This document shows, piece by piece, positions 1-12,763 of a stretch of 64,000 nt of DNA. Source of the DNA: Phylloscopus collybita (lineage: Eukaryota > Chordata > Aves > Passeriformes > Phylloscopidae). Made by a program: the position numbers and the translations under genes. The notes below the pieces were generated by a model that worked only from the letters and a program-made list of their open reading frames with translations, had not been told where the DNA came from and made no database searches. The stretch is taken from positions 10,078,001 to 10,142,000 of the forward strand of contig JAJNNQ010000003.1 in NCBI GenBank assembly GCA_027886175.1, read 5' to 3'. How positions within the stretch are numbered: the first letter of the stretch is position 1; the number at the start of each line of letters is the position of its first letter.

Positions 1-3000
1 ATGGGAGGGTGCAAACATAATCTCAGGCAAAAAAAAAGTTTGGAACGCTCACGTCCAAGTCTTTAAACATTTAAGGAAACATTTAAGCAAACATTTAACT
101 TTCAGGTGAGATAGGTGCTATAAATGCAGCAGCTTCCAGAGTGCCTCTGTGAAAACACAGGGTATGACACCAGTCATTCTTACATCTTGCAAGGTGTCAT
201 CTTGCAAGTACACTCTGCATCAGTCATTTACCACCATGGTCCTAGCAGAACCCATGAAATTCAAAAAAAAAAAAGCAGCAAGCATCTGCCTCTGGTTCAA
301 GTAACCTCAGAATTCATGGAAACACTGGGGGGAAACAGATTTTCTTGTTATTTGGTTAAAATAATTTCACAGTGCTTCAAGTCACCTGTTGGTCTCTGAC
401 CACTTTCTTTCCTTCCCTTGGGAGAGAAGGAAAAGGTCTTTTAATGAGCTGAATGCAGACATTCTGAACCACTGCCCAGCAAAACATCAAACGCAGAGGC
501 TTTGGTGCTGAAGCACAGATGTCACAGCCCCACACACAACCAGGTGAAGCTCCTCCCACATCAGCGTGGCCCATCAGAGCAACCAGACTCCACTGCACAA
601 AAGTACAGTCTCTGCTGAAGTATCACCAGTCCCTTGCTGCTGGGTGCAGATCTCATGGTTAGCCAAAGAACTGCAGGTTGCAGTACAGGGCAGCACTGTC
701 CCAGCTCAGGAGAAAACTCCAGCAGCTTCTTCCAGCTCCTCCCACACCCTAACTTTTCCATTTCGCAGGGTATACATAGTTAGTTAACTGATGGCAAGCA
801 ACAACTGAAGTAAATGGATTCCAAATTGAGAGTTTCCATTATTTGCTGTGCATTAAATCAGCAGCAGTGGTGAGACAGCATCAGCCACACAGCAGCAGCT
901 CTACCCAATGTACCAAGTGAGAAAGCAGCTTCAAGGGTGGGATAAATATGCTCTGTCTGCTCTGATCTTACAGGTGAGATGTTGCTGAAGTAGCCTCTGC
1001 AGTGTCCAGACAGCTGCGCTGGGCACCTCATGAGTGACACAGCTCTGTTAATTACTCACATTAATGCAGAAATGAAACAATAATTTTACCACTATTCAGA
1101 ACTTTAAAACCTCTGTCCTGTGGCTAGTGCATTTCTGGGAAGTTATCCCATCACAGGGTTTGTCTTCACAAAAAACTGGGAACACACCACACCTTTCTGC
1201 AATAAACCTACTAATCTTAGAATGCTTCGTTTTGACCCAAGTGACTAAAATAGCATCCCAAACAATTATTTAGCAACAGTGGGATCCAGCATCTGTAGCT
1301 GAGTTTAACACATAAGGACATGGCTTTGCTTCCCCAAATGCATAAAACACTGCCTGTTCTAAAATTAATTACATTTGCAGCAGACGGGGAAGAGGAAAGA
1401 GAAGATAACTCTCAAAGCTCATTCTGAACACTCCAAGATAGAAACCAAGCATAACCAGAAGAAAGAGCCTTGCTGTAAAATATTAACATTGTTCTATTTT
1501 AAGCTGTCACCCTACTGCATTATTGAGTTCATGGCTGAATACAAGAAACTGCTCGAAAGGAGCGAAGCTGGAAGTGCCCTGTTTGGAAAAGCTCTGGGCA
1601 TACCACAGCTTCTGCACCACGATATAAAACACTCAGGGCTTTTCCTCTTAAACTTATTTCTCTGGTGCATCCTGTATCAAAGAAGAGCCTTGCATCACCT
1701 GCCAGCTAACTCACCAAGAGAGACCTGCACGGGCTCTGCGAAGAGCAGTTCACTGCCAGATGGGAAAAGAGTTGCTTTTCCTGTCAGGGAATCACTGAAT
1801 CCCGCTGAAACACAGCCACTTCTGGGAGGGGAAAAAGGACAAGCATTAATGACTAGAAAGGAAAAAAAAATATATAGGCAGGGAAGGAATTTAAGACTTC
1901 TTCCTTAATGGCAGTTAACTACACCATAATCAGAGCTCGAATTTAACCACAACACCAAAGTTCACACCTCTGGCAGGTGGAGGAGGTCAGAACAGGCCCA
2001 GCAAATCTTCCTGCTTAGCCAGAGCTTTACCTCACTGTCTGCATCTTTATGGACAGTGCTGCAGGTTTTTACTCTCGGCGCTGTCAGAGAACTCCAGCGT
2101 CACACTACACAGGAGAAGCAGGTCAGATCTTTCTGCACCCTAAAAACACTGATGGCATGAGGATCTAGCTCATCTGCCTTTTTTTTTTGATGTCCTGAAG
2201 AATTTCTTGGAGAACATTAACTGCAAACCTACATCAGTAGCAGGATTTCTTTTGCCACTTCTACTGCTTTTCGCTTGCAGATTTACCTGTGAAGCAAAAC
2301 AAAGGCTGCTACTTAAACTGAAAACAAGCTTGCTGCAACAACTCAGTAAATGCTCCAACCTAAGGCTGCAATTCCCACCAGAGACCCAAAGCACACGACT
2401 GGCAGCTGGACCACTGAGGCCCTGGGGCACCCACAGCTCCCTGGGTGGCACTGCCTGCTCCAAGGCTGCCCTATCGTCCCTCTGAACTTGGGAGGTGTTG
2501 GCACAGTCAGACGTGACTGTCATGTGCTGCTTTGCCTACAAGATCATTGCACTTTACAGGAACAAGATATTTCTCTTCTGCTGACTCATCTGCAGACAAC
2601 ACTACTAAACTTTGCACTCTGCCAGCTGTCTGCAGAGAATTGCTTTGACACATGGACAGCATGTAAGCAAGAGCCTCAGGGAAAAGGGAAAAGTCCTGTC
2701 ACTTCAGATAAGTCCCTTGCCAGGTTATAAAGTACCAAAGCAACCCTCCATTTCTCTGCATTCCTTGACCACAGATTGAGGAGAATCCTTTTCCCCCTGC
2801 TCTCCCTCATCTGCAACCCCCAGTCTCCAATGAACCTTACTGGCGTGCAACCCGTGGAGATCTGTGGAGACAGAGAGACCTGGGAGAGGTTAATGACAGA
2901 AGACTCATCACGGATCTCTCTTCTATCAATCCTTAAAAAACTTGCCCAATCTCCAAGGCAACTTCATGCCCAGCCCAGGCTTGCCAGGCCCAGCTCTGTC

Positions 3001-4419
3001 CCAGCCTCCAGACTCAGAGCATCTGCCTGGAAACAGAGTGCTGCTGGCTATGTCCCAGCCTGCTCACCTCCAGACGGACTGGAACGCTCCCCACAGTCAG
3101 CATCTGCTCTACCTGGATGCCCAAGCCCTTGAGCCCCTTACAAAGGTTACTGCAGGATCTGGCACAGTCTCGTCCACTTGTAAAACACAGGCTACTTCAG
3201 CTACTTTGGATCAAGATCAACAAAAGCAGCTGTCCTGTTCAGCCAGTGCCACACATGGGTCCAACAGCACCCACACCTTTGCTATACCTACTAAAACAAC
3301 CCCCACCTTGCATCCCCTACTGGCCCAGCTGGTAACAGTTTCTCAAGCAGAGCCCCAGCACACATAGACTCTGGTACCTATGTCCTGCAATCAATGGAAA
3401 GATGCTGCTTCTCACCAACCAAGTCCCAAATGGCGTAAGATAACTCAGCTTAACCACAACTGAAAACAGTTCAGTGCAGTCACCTAGATAGTGTTGCTAA
3501 GTAATACACACATAAAAAGGAGAAACTGCTGTCAAGACTTCTGTGAATTCACAGCCTTTCTGGGTATACCACAACCTGCAGGCACTGAGTATCTCGACAT
3601 GCAACAGCCTCTGCTGGGTGAGTGAAGCAGCAGAAATAGGGCTTATGCACACTACCAGAAAAGATACTGAAAGGGACAATAAAGTGTGAGAATAGGCGGC
3701 CATTCTGACTTGACTTCTGCACTATTTTGTTTTAGGGATTAGCAACAGAGCTTTTTGAGACTGGAGGTGTAAACCTTCTTTAGCAGGTTTACACACCAAT
3801 TCCAATTCCTTACTGCAACAGTTATTATTTGTGGCTCTGGTACAGTGATTTTAAGAGTGTTACCACCCAGAACCTGCAGTGAGAAACTTCAAAATCAGGA
3901 ATTTTAATAACTGTGTATGTATGGCAAATTTCTTCGGGAAATAATGTGTGGGTATTTGTCAACTGAATTTCAAAACCAAATACAGTGGCTGTCCTCAGAC
4001 CCTGGGGTCCTGCAGATGGCAACCCAGCATTACCTGCTTCTGACCACCCCAGCCTTTGCCAGGGTCCTGGTGTGGCAGCATCAGAGGGTGGGGACAGAGA
4101 CAAGGCCACCTGCAGCATCCTGCACCTCCCTCCACAGCGAGTGAGGACTACAGCGGAGCATCACAGCTCCCGGAATTCCTGAGGACTTCTAAGTCCAATT
4201 ACAAAACCATTAATCAGTGCAGCCAGGACTTCGGTGGACACAAAAAGCGGGTTAGAGAGGACATGTGCCTACGCAGCAGCTGGGTCACGCTTTCCTTCGC
4301 CGCAGCCAGGGCCACCTAAGCACTGTCCTCCCTAGGCCGTGACTGTGTCCCCTGGGTGGGGGATGTCCCCCGGAGCCCCCACGCTCCAAGCGCTGAGGGT
4401 GCATAATCAAAGTTTCTCA
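1..4419. other. Noncoding sequence, no gene recognised
   Basis: Moderately AT-rich single-copy-looking DNA. Open frames here are short and match no family I know. It could be intron of a gene starting at the 4.4-5.1 kb island on the minus strand, but nothing in the sequence proves it. Confidence 0.5.
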
Positions 4420-5130
4420 CCGACCTGTCTCTATCTTCTCTCAGCTGCCAGTCCTGCCATCTGGGAGGATCCCGCCCGAGCCCCGGCCTCTGCCCAAGCC
4501 CCCACAAAGAGGACGCAGCGCATCACGACCACCCCAGCAGACACTGCCCTCTTGCCCAAAGCCAGCGCTCCACGTCCCGACCGGCCAGCACCTCCCGAAG
4601 CCCCCAGCCTGTGCCACGGCCACCACGCTGGGAGAGGGGCCCGGGGAGGGAGCCCTGACCGGCTCCGCAGGGGGAGCGTGCGGTGCCCTCATGTGCCGCC
4701 ACTCTAAACCCACTCAACAGCCTCCGGCCCCGTGACAGGCACCGCTCCGCTCCTTCCCCTGCACCCACAGCCCCCTCAGTGGCAGCCCCCCGCTCCCGCC
4801 GGACGGCCCCCTACCAGCGCGCCGCCGCCGCTCCGCAGCCCAGCCCGGTGAGTCCGGCCCCGCCGCTGCTCCCGGCCCCGCCCCGCTCCCGCCGACGCCA
4901 GCGGGGCGCGGGCGGAGCCGCTGCGTGTCCGCCCGGAACCACGGGAAGGGACCGGCCCGCCGCGGGGAAGCCGCGTCCCGGGAATCCGCGCCTGGAACCT
5001 CCGTTCCGGCTCGCGACGGTCCTGCCCCGCGGCTCCTCGCGTCGCAGAATGTCCTGAGCTGCAAGGGGCCCGCAAGGGTCATCGAGTCCGATTCCTGGTC
5101 CTGCACAGCACCATCCCCGAGACTCACACC
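4420..5130. promoter_or_regulatory. CpG island without recognised coding exon
   Basis: This block is very rich in C, G and CpG, unlike the AT-rich DNA on either side, and looks like a promoter island. Splice-donor-like sites occur on both strands: GTGAGTCC on the plus strand at about 4,850, and GTGAGA on the minus strand at about 4,421. I see no conserved coding segment. In mammals PCYT1A lies next to DYNLT2B and has a noncoding first exon, so a minus-strand PCYT1A promoter is a reasonable guess from synteny alone. Confidence 0.5.
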
Positions 5131-6017
5131 AAGTGCCTGAGAGCCTTATCCAAACGCTTTTTCAGCTCTGGCAGGCTTGGTGCCGTAACCACTTCGCTGG
5201 GGAGCCTGGTCAGTGCCCAAGCGCGCTCTGGGGAAAGAAACTTTTCCTGATGCCAACCTAAACCCCCGACACAGTTTCAGGGCATTCCCTTGGGTTCTGT
5301 CACTGGTCACTACAGAGGAGAGATCGATGTCTGCCCCTCTGCTTCCCATCGTGAGGAGGGGAGACTGTGATGAAGTCTCTCCTCCATCCATCCAGTGTAT
5401 GGATGTATCCGGTGTAAACTCCAGAGGTTCTGGAGGGAGGGAGCTGCCCTGCATGTCCGCACTGACGTGCAGTGCTTCAGCAGTGGCTCAATCTTTCTCC
5501 AGGGAAAATACAGCATCCCTTACTCATCCCATGCCATAGCCAAGGGTGGTGAGGCTGAGTGATTACGGACTCAAATCTCACCTGCTTTGTACAACACCTT
5601 TGTGAAGAAGCCATTAAACCCCTCCAAAACAGAACAACTTCAGGGTGAAACGTAATTTAACAGCCATGACTTTATAAAATCTTCAAAACGAGTCTGAGGT
5701 CATATGTACCATCTCCATCTCCATATGTACCAAACGTTATGTGGAGGGTTTTGCTGTTGCCTAAAAGTCACACTCCTTGGTTGTGCACAAACTGAGCAGC
5801 GCTGTCACATCTCTCTGCAGGTTCCTTAATGGGTGACAGCCACGGGCAGCAAGAAAACAGTCAGGGAAGTCACCCTCTATTTCCCACCAGAGGAAAAGGA
5901 GAGAAGACTCATAATCAAAATATTTCAAACTAATGTAATAGAGAATCAGCAGTGTGCTGCCTCCAGCACTGTAGCTGAAAGAGGGATTCTAGAAGATGCA
6001 CAGTGATTTTTTACTTC
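5131..6017. other. Noncoding flank between CpG island and LTR
   Basis: No coding, RNA or repeat signature was recognised here. The short open frames resemble no known protein. Confidence 0.4.
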
Positions 6018-6022
6018 CCCGG

Positions 6023-6760
6023 TGTCCTGATTTGGAAAGACAGGTGTCTGCTAATGAAGCCTCCCTTGAAATGGAGAATGTAAACTCCCTCCCTCTGAAT
6101 TATTATAATTTTGAAATTAAGGGGCTCTTAGGCAAAGATATGGGAATAGGAATAACAGTTCTTTACTAGGAAAATTAAAATAAAAATGTAGTTGTATAAA
6201 AAAGCAAACAAACAAACAAAAAAACCACACAGAAAGTCAGAATACAACCTGACACCCTGTTGATCAGGGTATTGGTAGCAGTCCAGTTAAGTCCTCCTGG
6301 AGTGACAGACGTGGTTCTGTTGGAGCAGAGATGATCCTGTAGAAAGGAGTAGTTTTCTCTGAAGGTCCAGTGGTGGTGAGATGGGTCCAGTTTTCCTCTG
6401 AGAACCCAGTGGAAACAGGCTGCCTTGGTGTTCTGACTCAGATTTTTATCCAGGTAGGAATGCTGGGCTCCTCCCGCTGTGTGGAGCATCTCACAATGGG
6501 ATGATGTAATTTTATCAGTCATGCAGTGAGATGACATGGTCCATTAACAGAAGATATCCCCCTGGGCAGAGGATGGGTTGTGGAAGAGATAAAGAACACT
6601 GCCCCACTTGGCTTTAACAGCTGGGTCATTAACAGAAGATCCCCCCTGGAGTTATGAGGGATGGGTCATAGAAGAGATAAAGAACACTGCCCCACCTGGT
6701 TTTAACAGATGGTAATAGAATACATACTTTTGGTTACATCTTGCATTGCAGCCTAAGACA
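6023..6760. mobile_element. Solo LTR of an avian endogenous retrovirus
   Basis: A 738-bp element begins TGTCCTGATT and ends CCTAAGACA, the TG...CA termini of an LTR. It is flanked on both sides by the same five bases CCCGG (6018-6022 and 6761-6765), a target-site duplication. Five-base duplications fit the ERVL class. The sequence resembles an LTR family I recall from songbirds. No retroviral coding region is attached, so it is a solo LTR left by recombination. The right part contains an 85-90 bp direct duplication. Orientation was not settled; AATAAA-like sites occur at about 6,178 on the plus strand. Confidence 0.8.
6541..6712. repeat. Imperfect tandem duplication within the LTR
   Basis: Two copies of a unit of about 87 bp. 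Each starts near GGTC(C)ATTAACAGAAGAT and ends in CACTGCCCCAC followed by TTTAACAG. The copies differ by several substitutions and small indels. Repeated blocks in the U3 part of an LTR often act as enhancers, but no activity can be inferred here. Confidence 0.85.
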
Positions 6761-6765
6761 CCCGG

Positions 6766-7530
6766 CTTCCAAGGGCTGCACGGGGAAGGTGTGCTCTGCT
6801 GTAATGGTGAGGGTGGGATTCAGGGTTCACCTCAACCCACTTTGGCACTCTAAAAGCCATTCATCCCACTGGAATGGCTCAGCTGTGCTCACTCTGTCAG
6901 CAGAGAGAGAACAGGCATCACTGCAGAGCATCCCATCTTCCAATGGGCATGCTAAGATGTACTCTGTTGGCACCCACTCTCTCAGGAACCCACCTGGTCC
7001 TCTAACTTTTGGCGGGATGAGAAGCTCTAGCATTCTTCTGTAGATCTACTCAGCCTTTCTGAGGCTGGAGTCCTAGCAAAGTTGGGAGTCCAAACATCCA
7101 CCCTCATATTCCAAAACAATTACAGAGAGATTGAGAAATCCCTGCAGTATCGGCTGAAGAGCGTGAGGAGCAATGATCACTCACAGCATCCACGGGTGCC
7201 AAATTGCACCAAACCAAGGAGCAGTTACTGCAGGGAGGAGTTCTGGCTGTCATGGGGTGTGTGGGCTGCTGGCCTGACCTAATGTCCTAAATACCTCGAC
7301 TTTCCATCAATTAATGCCATCTCATGTGACACAGCTGGGATTCATAGCCCAATTGTTGTGGGTGTCATAGGAACAAATCTGGATAACCAGAATCATAAAT
7401 CAGCTTTATGGATTAATTTACAAAGGATTGTCAAAATGTTCACCTGAGAAATGCAGACAAGCTCTCCAGGATAGTGCATCTTGTAGAGTGGAAGAAAATG
7501 CCACAGGAGAAGAAATATTAAATACATAGA
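6766..7530. other. Noncoding spacer downstream of DYNLT2B
   Basis: No gene or repeat recognised between the LTR and the DYNLT2B 3' end. Confidence 0.4.
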
Positions 7531-7536
7531 TTTATT
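7531..7536 (-). promoter_or_regulatory. Candidate polyadenylation signal of DYNLT2B
   Basis: The plus strand reads TTTATT, so AATAAA on the minus strand, about 410 bp past the stop codon. The UTR between also holds an AT-rich stretch of AAT/AAC triplets at about 7.70-7.75 kb. The actual cleavage site is not known. Confidence 0.5.
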
Positions 7537-7945
7537 ATGATTTTTTTTTCTTATAAATATTTCCTCAATTTCACAGAAATAAAAATAACAGAACCCTTTC
7601 GAGACAGGAGCTGAGTTTGCCTTGGAAGCAATGGCTATTGGCAATACACTTCTAGGACAAAACCAACACTATATATAAAAAACAAAGGGTGATTTAAATA
7701 AAGGACATAATAATAACAACAACAATAAAAACAACAATAATAATAATATTGTGCTTAAAGCTATACCAACATGTACAAGGAAGAGGGAATGTTGTAGTGT
7801 GTTGAACAGGTGTAGATTGTGCGTCGTAAAGCTGTTAATTGTGTTATGTACTAAAAGAAGAGTATGATGCTTTTGTACACTTAAATAAAAAATACTCCAA
7901 AGCATTCTCCCCAGTGTCCATCCTTCTGTGCAATGTTTGTCACGT

Positions 7946-7993
7946 TCAATAGTAGAAGCAGCCAAATGCTGCCACCACACAAAACAGGCTGTC
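7946..7993 (-). CDS. DYNLT2B: DYNLT2B coding exon 5 and stop
   Basis: Encodes the invariant C terminus DSLFCVVAAFGCFYY followed by TGA. The 3' UTR continues towards 7.5 kb. Confidence 0.95.
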   Translation of the reverse strand, partial: DSLFCVVAAFGCFYY

Positions 7994-10900
7994 CTGGGGA
8001 AAACAGAGGAAGGCTCTGTGTTAGTCAAGGCAAGCTTTTTGCTAGTCTAGTGGAACAGGCAAACCTCAGAGAACATTTAGACCAGAGCCTAACTGTATGG
8101 TAATATATTGTAATCTTCTGTCTTTTATTTAAGTTACTTATTCACCTCACTTGTGGTGTAGCCCAGATCAGTGCATCTGAATGCCAGAAGTGCCTCAATT
8201 TTCTCCATCCACACACCCACAGATGTCTAGGTGTCAGTTTAAAATAAAATAATAGTTAAATAAAACCTTGACTTTAGCTCAGTCCTGGATTTCAGCCATG
8301 CTCCATGACTGCAGTTCAGCAAAGCGTGCAAGAAAAGACTTTGTCTCTTGTGCTTTCTCTCCCCACCAGTAAAATGGTGTGACTACAATGACTTTTGTTC
8401 TGTACTGTGTCACCTACTCAGGAGAGAACTTTTACTATGTTAGCTTATATCTAGGTATGTTTTGTGAATAAGGATGTAAATCAGGTTATCTCAATAATCT
8501 TAATTCCTTCCTTCTAGTAGTTGTTTCCTTTCTGCTCCATATTTAAGGTCACTCTGCCTCTCTTACAAAAGCAAGCCTTGCACTTCCCATGGGAATCCAG
8601 CCCATACTTACATTCATGAACACGTCGTGAGCACAGCTGTCAGTGTCAGCGTCCCAGAAACATCGTGCAGCCATGCTAGACAAAGGAGCCAGACAGGGAC
8701 ATTACCCAGAGTGCACGTTTAACGACCTAAGTGATCACAGATACTTCCCTTGAAAACCAAACTGAGCTTGCTTTAAAGGTAATGGAATTGGAAAGTGTGC
8801 TCCCTGAATTCCAAGCCTAGTTTTCTACTGCTGAATTCTACCACGTGCTGTAATCCCCTCAGTACGTGCTCCACCTCCAAACTCGTCAGCTCTCAAGCCT
8901 GCCACCTCCACGGTGGGACTTGAAATCTCATTGCTATGGTGCTTAAGAATCTTTGACTTCTGGCCTATGTATATCAGTGGCTAATTTAGCTTATCTGTTC
9001 TTGTCCTTCACCTCCTGCACCCTCATGGTACATACTCCCAACTTATTTTAGGGAGCTATCGTATTCCTTGGCAGATGCTCTGCTATGAAACCATGACCTC
9101 TTCAAGCCTTTTCGGATCTATACCCTCTGTTCCCTGACTGTCCTCATGGACTTCTACACCCAAGCCCTATCCTGAGGACAACCAACCAGACCGTAACAGG
9201 ATATTGCACATGAGACCTTGCTTCTGCCTCGTCTGAAGGCACTGACATTCCCTTTTCTCTGCTGCAAGTATCCCACTCCCTGCCTGCCCCAGTCAGCCTC
9301 AGCTGATAGGATTCCTTTTGGGGCACAGTCCCATAATGTATGACTAACTGTACTAAGGTTATTTTGCATTAAGGATGTCAGTGATTGTGTTTTAATCTTG
9401 CCTCCTGTCTATTGCAAACTGGAACATTTCCCCAATTGCTCTGTCAGCCTACGTGGCTGGACTTCACATTTCTGATCAGATCACCTGAACATTGAACTGT
9501 TCACCCTGGTACCGTGCTTCTGGAGCACAGTCTGCCTACAGACAAGACATTCCTGACAAGAGCCTGAGCAGCAGGTACAGATATTCCTCTCTGACCTCCA
9601 GAACAGGGAAGCAGCAGATCGGGTTACAGCTCTGCTGGATTTATCTTCTGCTGGAGTACCAGGCACAATAACAAAGATAAGCCCAGCAGATCAAGCACAT
9701 AAACCTGTGAGCTCTTCTCTTTTGTCTCCTCCCTACCCACTAGTAAAAGAAAGCTACAGCCCACTATTGCAGCCAAGAGGAATTCTTTTGTCTGGCTGCA
9801 GGCATCTGGAGCTGACTACAAGTGCTCAGCACCCACATGGGAATCTGGGCTTGGTTCCCATGACACTATTGCAGGGGGATTATAGAAACTGAAACTTCTG
9901 AAAAATGTAAATGAAGTGCTAATGGAAGCTTTCTGACTTTAGACAGAAGTGAGTTACCATGGCTTTTGTGCTCCAAAAGGGCCTTGGGAATGAATGGGGG
10001 GTGTACCCTAATTCATCATGAATACAACATAAAATGCCTCTGCCACATTCCTCAAAAATGATTTTCAGCATTTCTGCTTGCTAAGAACCACCATAAAGTC
10101 AATTATCACTGGCTAATTCAACCAGTCACAACCTAAGCACTCAAGTTGCCACTAAAAGAGAAAAGAAAGTGATTTACAGTTTATCATCTGCAGACAGATC
10201 TTTGTAGCTAAGGAAATTGGAAGCAGGTTCCAAAGGAAAAAACCACACTCAAACCCAAAAACCATGATAGAAATACAATTAGAAGATTCAAAACTTACTT
10301 CACTCCTTCTCCTCTCTGCTCTCCAATGACAACCTGCACCACCATCTTGTACCTGTCAAATCCCTCCTCTGGAAAGAGAAAAAAATAATAGTGAGAGCAA
10401 TTAATTTTTTAAAAAATTAGTCCAAAACGTGAGCCTGAAAGCTAAAGATTTCTGGCTACAAAGCAAGTGGCTGTACAAACCTATGCAAGTAGCCAAGTGG
10501 ACAGACTGCCTTGCAAAGCTTCGTATTCCTACTGTGGAGTACCATGGAGTTGAAGGGTGAACAGGGTAGTTGGCATCCATCAAAAGATGCATCTAAGGCA
10601 CAAGACATCCCTGAGCAGCCACACTGCGTGTCAGCATTCTGCTTTGACAACTTTCAAGAACTGGCCACATGGAAAGAATGTAAATAAGGCTGCTGGTGGA
10701 CAAAATGCAATTTGAAAAATCCTGTCTTATTTTAAAACTGTTCTGATGCAACGGTATTGTGAGATTCTTCTGCCACACAGATGTTTCCTTTGCTTCTGAG
10801 TGGTATAAAAGGCCACATAATAGCTGTGTTATTTGTCTTCAGAGAAGTGCTATTGTTTCACAACAGTAAAAAAGTACCTCTGGGGCACAGGCCAGATCTA

Positions 10901-12594
10901 ATCAGGCCATGGCAACGTTCCAGAAGCCAAATCAGAACAAGCATGTTTAAAATCAGATATAGATCCCAATGCCTGTCTTCAACAAAGCAGTGTCCTGGGA
11001 CGACTCCAGCGCCCTGTTTCCACTGGAGGACTGAACACAGCACACTGCCTCTGTTAACATCCAACACGTCAATGCTTATCAGAGATGCCAGCTGATCAGA
11101 GTGGCCACCCCAGGCCAGCCTCGCTCCAGGCTGCTGCCACTGTTGTTACACATTACTGAAGCCAGGCCCTTCATGAGCATGTTCAGGGACTACAGATGCT
11201 GCTGGCTTAAAAGCAGATGTGTAATTCTGGGAGAAGCACAAATCCACGGCTCCTGCTAAGGGTGACTGTGCAGCAGTGCCACCATGTCAGGCCAGCCCAG
11301 CAGATGGAGCACCAGCCTGTGCCCCGGAGGAAAGAGAAAAAAGTGTCTGCCAGCACACACATCCATATTCTTGTTCCAGCACGGAACTCAGGAAACACCT
11401 GCTGGTGCCTGTACTTTTCTTCCTGAACTCAGAAATGTTGGAGGGCATCCTGTGCAGCAGTACAACCTTTTTCCAGTGCTGTAAGGCTGTAGTCACACCC
11501 CTCCTTGGCTGACTGCTCCTCTCTCCCCCTTCCCTGTGCCCCCTGAGCCTAGTTCTGATCTCCACTGCTATTCCAGCTCTGACCTTTGTCACAGCAGAAA
11601 AAGAGCAGAATTGGTTCTGTTTATGGAAGCAAGAAGCAATGAAGCATCACTTCTTTCTTCTCTCTAATGCAGCTTCTTTCCCCCTGCACACCCTCCAAAG
11701 CTGACAGCACACACCTGCCAAGCTATACAGAGGCAAATCCTGCCTGCTTGAATTAGGTCTCCAGTTCTGCAGGCAAGGAATGTACGTAAATAGGACAGAT
11801 TGCTTCATACCAGCAGACTCGAGTCAGTCAATGGGGAAGGAATAAGTTTCAAGACTAAAGGAGGAAAGAGCGATCTTGTCAAAAGGGAGAGGACATGGCA
11901 AGAAAATAAATTACATCTTCTTACCTTTCAGTCTGTCTTTTATTGTCTCTGATAAAGACTTTGTAAGCTCAGGCATTTCTTCTGGGATGTACTGTACGTT
12001 GGCCAGCTTCTCCTTCAGTATCGCACGGATGCATTCTTTTACTGTGGACGACTTAAATCTATCATGGAAAAAAAAAACGCAACAGAAAGCCCAGAAAGTT
12101 CACACAATCCGTAGAAACATACACAACGCCACCTGGCAAAATGTAACTTTCATGTATTAGAGAAAAATAACAGATGAAAAGCCATGGGGGAAAAAAAGCC
12201 CCGCTAAAATGGAGATATTGCCAAAAGCCAAACACCGATCAACGAGGGTGAAACCAGCCCCCCCTGGAAGTTGCCCCTCCAGCAGCATCTCCCACTTAAG
12301 TGGGTGTCAAAGCTGGTCTGGGAGCCCGGTGTCCTCCAACCCCCAAACTCTCGGTGCTCCGCATTCCCAACACTCCCCACTGGCTCCCGCCAGCCCCTCA
12401 CGCCCAGGGACTCCCTCCCCGACATTCCCACAGCCGCTCCCACCTTCCCGGGGCCCAAACGCCCCAATCCAAAGTCCCTCAAGGAGCTGACCCGGATGCC
12501 CCCCCCTCTTTCCCCGGCGGTCTCACCGGTGCTGGAGGCCGGGCCGCAGGCTGTACGTGTTCTCGGGCCCTTCGTCCGGGCCCAGCTCGCCCAT
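7946..12594 (-). CDS. DYNLT2B: Tctex-type dynein light chain DYNLT2B (TCTEX1D2), five coding exons
   Basis: This gene encodes a light chain of the Tctex1 family, part of cytoplasmic dynein-2, which drives retrograde intraflagellar transport in cilia. Coding exons on the minus strand are 12594-12527, 12058-11925, 10368-10299, 8675-8612 and 7993-7946. They join in phase to 384 nt (127 residues plus stop). The product shows the family hallmarks: PENTYSLRP near the N terminus, PEEMPELTKSLSETIKD, a FDRYKMVVQVVIGEQRGEG strand, CFWDADTD, and the C terminus LFCVVAAFGCFYY. The human protein is about 142 residues; the difference lies in a shorter N terminus before PENTY. The start is the first ATG of the exon and lies in a CpG island. 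Every junction has a GT donor and AG acceptor. Family assignment rests on remembered human sequence; confidence is high because the match runs through all exons. Confidence 0.95.
8612..8675 (-). CDS. DYNLT2B: DYNLT2B coding exon 4
   Basis: Encodes NMAARCFWDADTDSCAHDV then FMN. The acceptor is TTTGTCTAG and the donor GTAAGT. The exon ends in phase 0. Confidence 0.95.
10299..10368 (-). CDS. DYNLT2B: DYNLT2B coding exon 3
   Basis: Encodes EEGFDRYKMVVQVVIGEQRG followed by EGV, the most conserved strand of the Tctex fold. The acceptor is CTCTTTCCAG and the donor GTAAGT. Confidence 0.95.
11925..12058 (-). CDS. DYNLT2B: DYNLT2B coding exon 2
   Basis: Encodes FKSSTVKECIRAILKEKL through PEEMPELTKSLSETIKDRLK. 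The acceptor follows a T-rich tract and the donor reads GTAAGA. The exon is 134 nt and leaves one base of a Glu codon. Confidence 0.95.
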
Positions 12595-12720
12595 GGCCCC
12601 CGCAGGCCCCGGCGTTGGTTACCGGGACAACCGCGGCCGCTTCCGCCGCTTCCGCCGCCCGCCCCGCGCGTCACCGCGGCACCGCCCCGGCCTGTGGGCC
12701 CTGTGCTCTGTGTCTTACGG
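12430..12720 (-). promoter_or_regulatory. CpG-island promoter region of DYNLT2B
   Basis: A GC-rich block with many CpGs surrounds exon 1 and ends just before long A and T runs at 12.76-12.82 kb. It is the only promoter-like sequence upstream of the minus-strand start codon. No TATA box is evident, as is usual for a housekeeping or ciliary gene. Confidence 0.6.
12527..12594 (-). CDS. DYNLT2B: DYNLT2B coding exon 1
   Basis: Encodes MGELGPDEGPENTYSLRPG and three further residues, ending in a GTGAGA donor with two bases of a split Arg codon. It is followed in the next exon by FKSSTVKEC. The exon lies in a GC-rich island. Confidence 0.93.
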
Positions 12721-12763
12721 AGTTTTTGTGTGCGGGGTTTCTACAGCCCACCGTAGTAGTTTG

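Larger units (their letters stand above)
6018..6765. repeat. Five-base target-site duplication around the LTR
   Basis: CCCGG lies immediately before the TG of the LTR and immediately after its terminal CA. The perfect match supports exact element ends and insertion by an integrase. Confidence 0.75.

Noticed and set aside
12204..12674. 156-codon minus-strand frame and 160-182-codon plus-strand frames over the DYNLT2B island
   Set aside because: GC-rich shadow frames of the real exon 1, with no known motifs.
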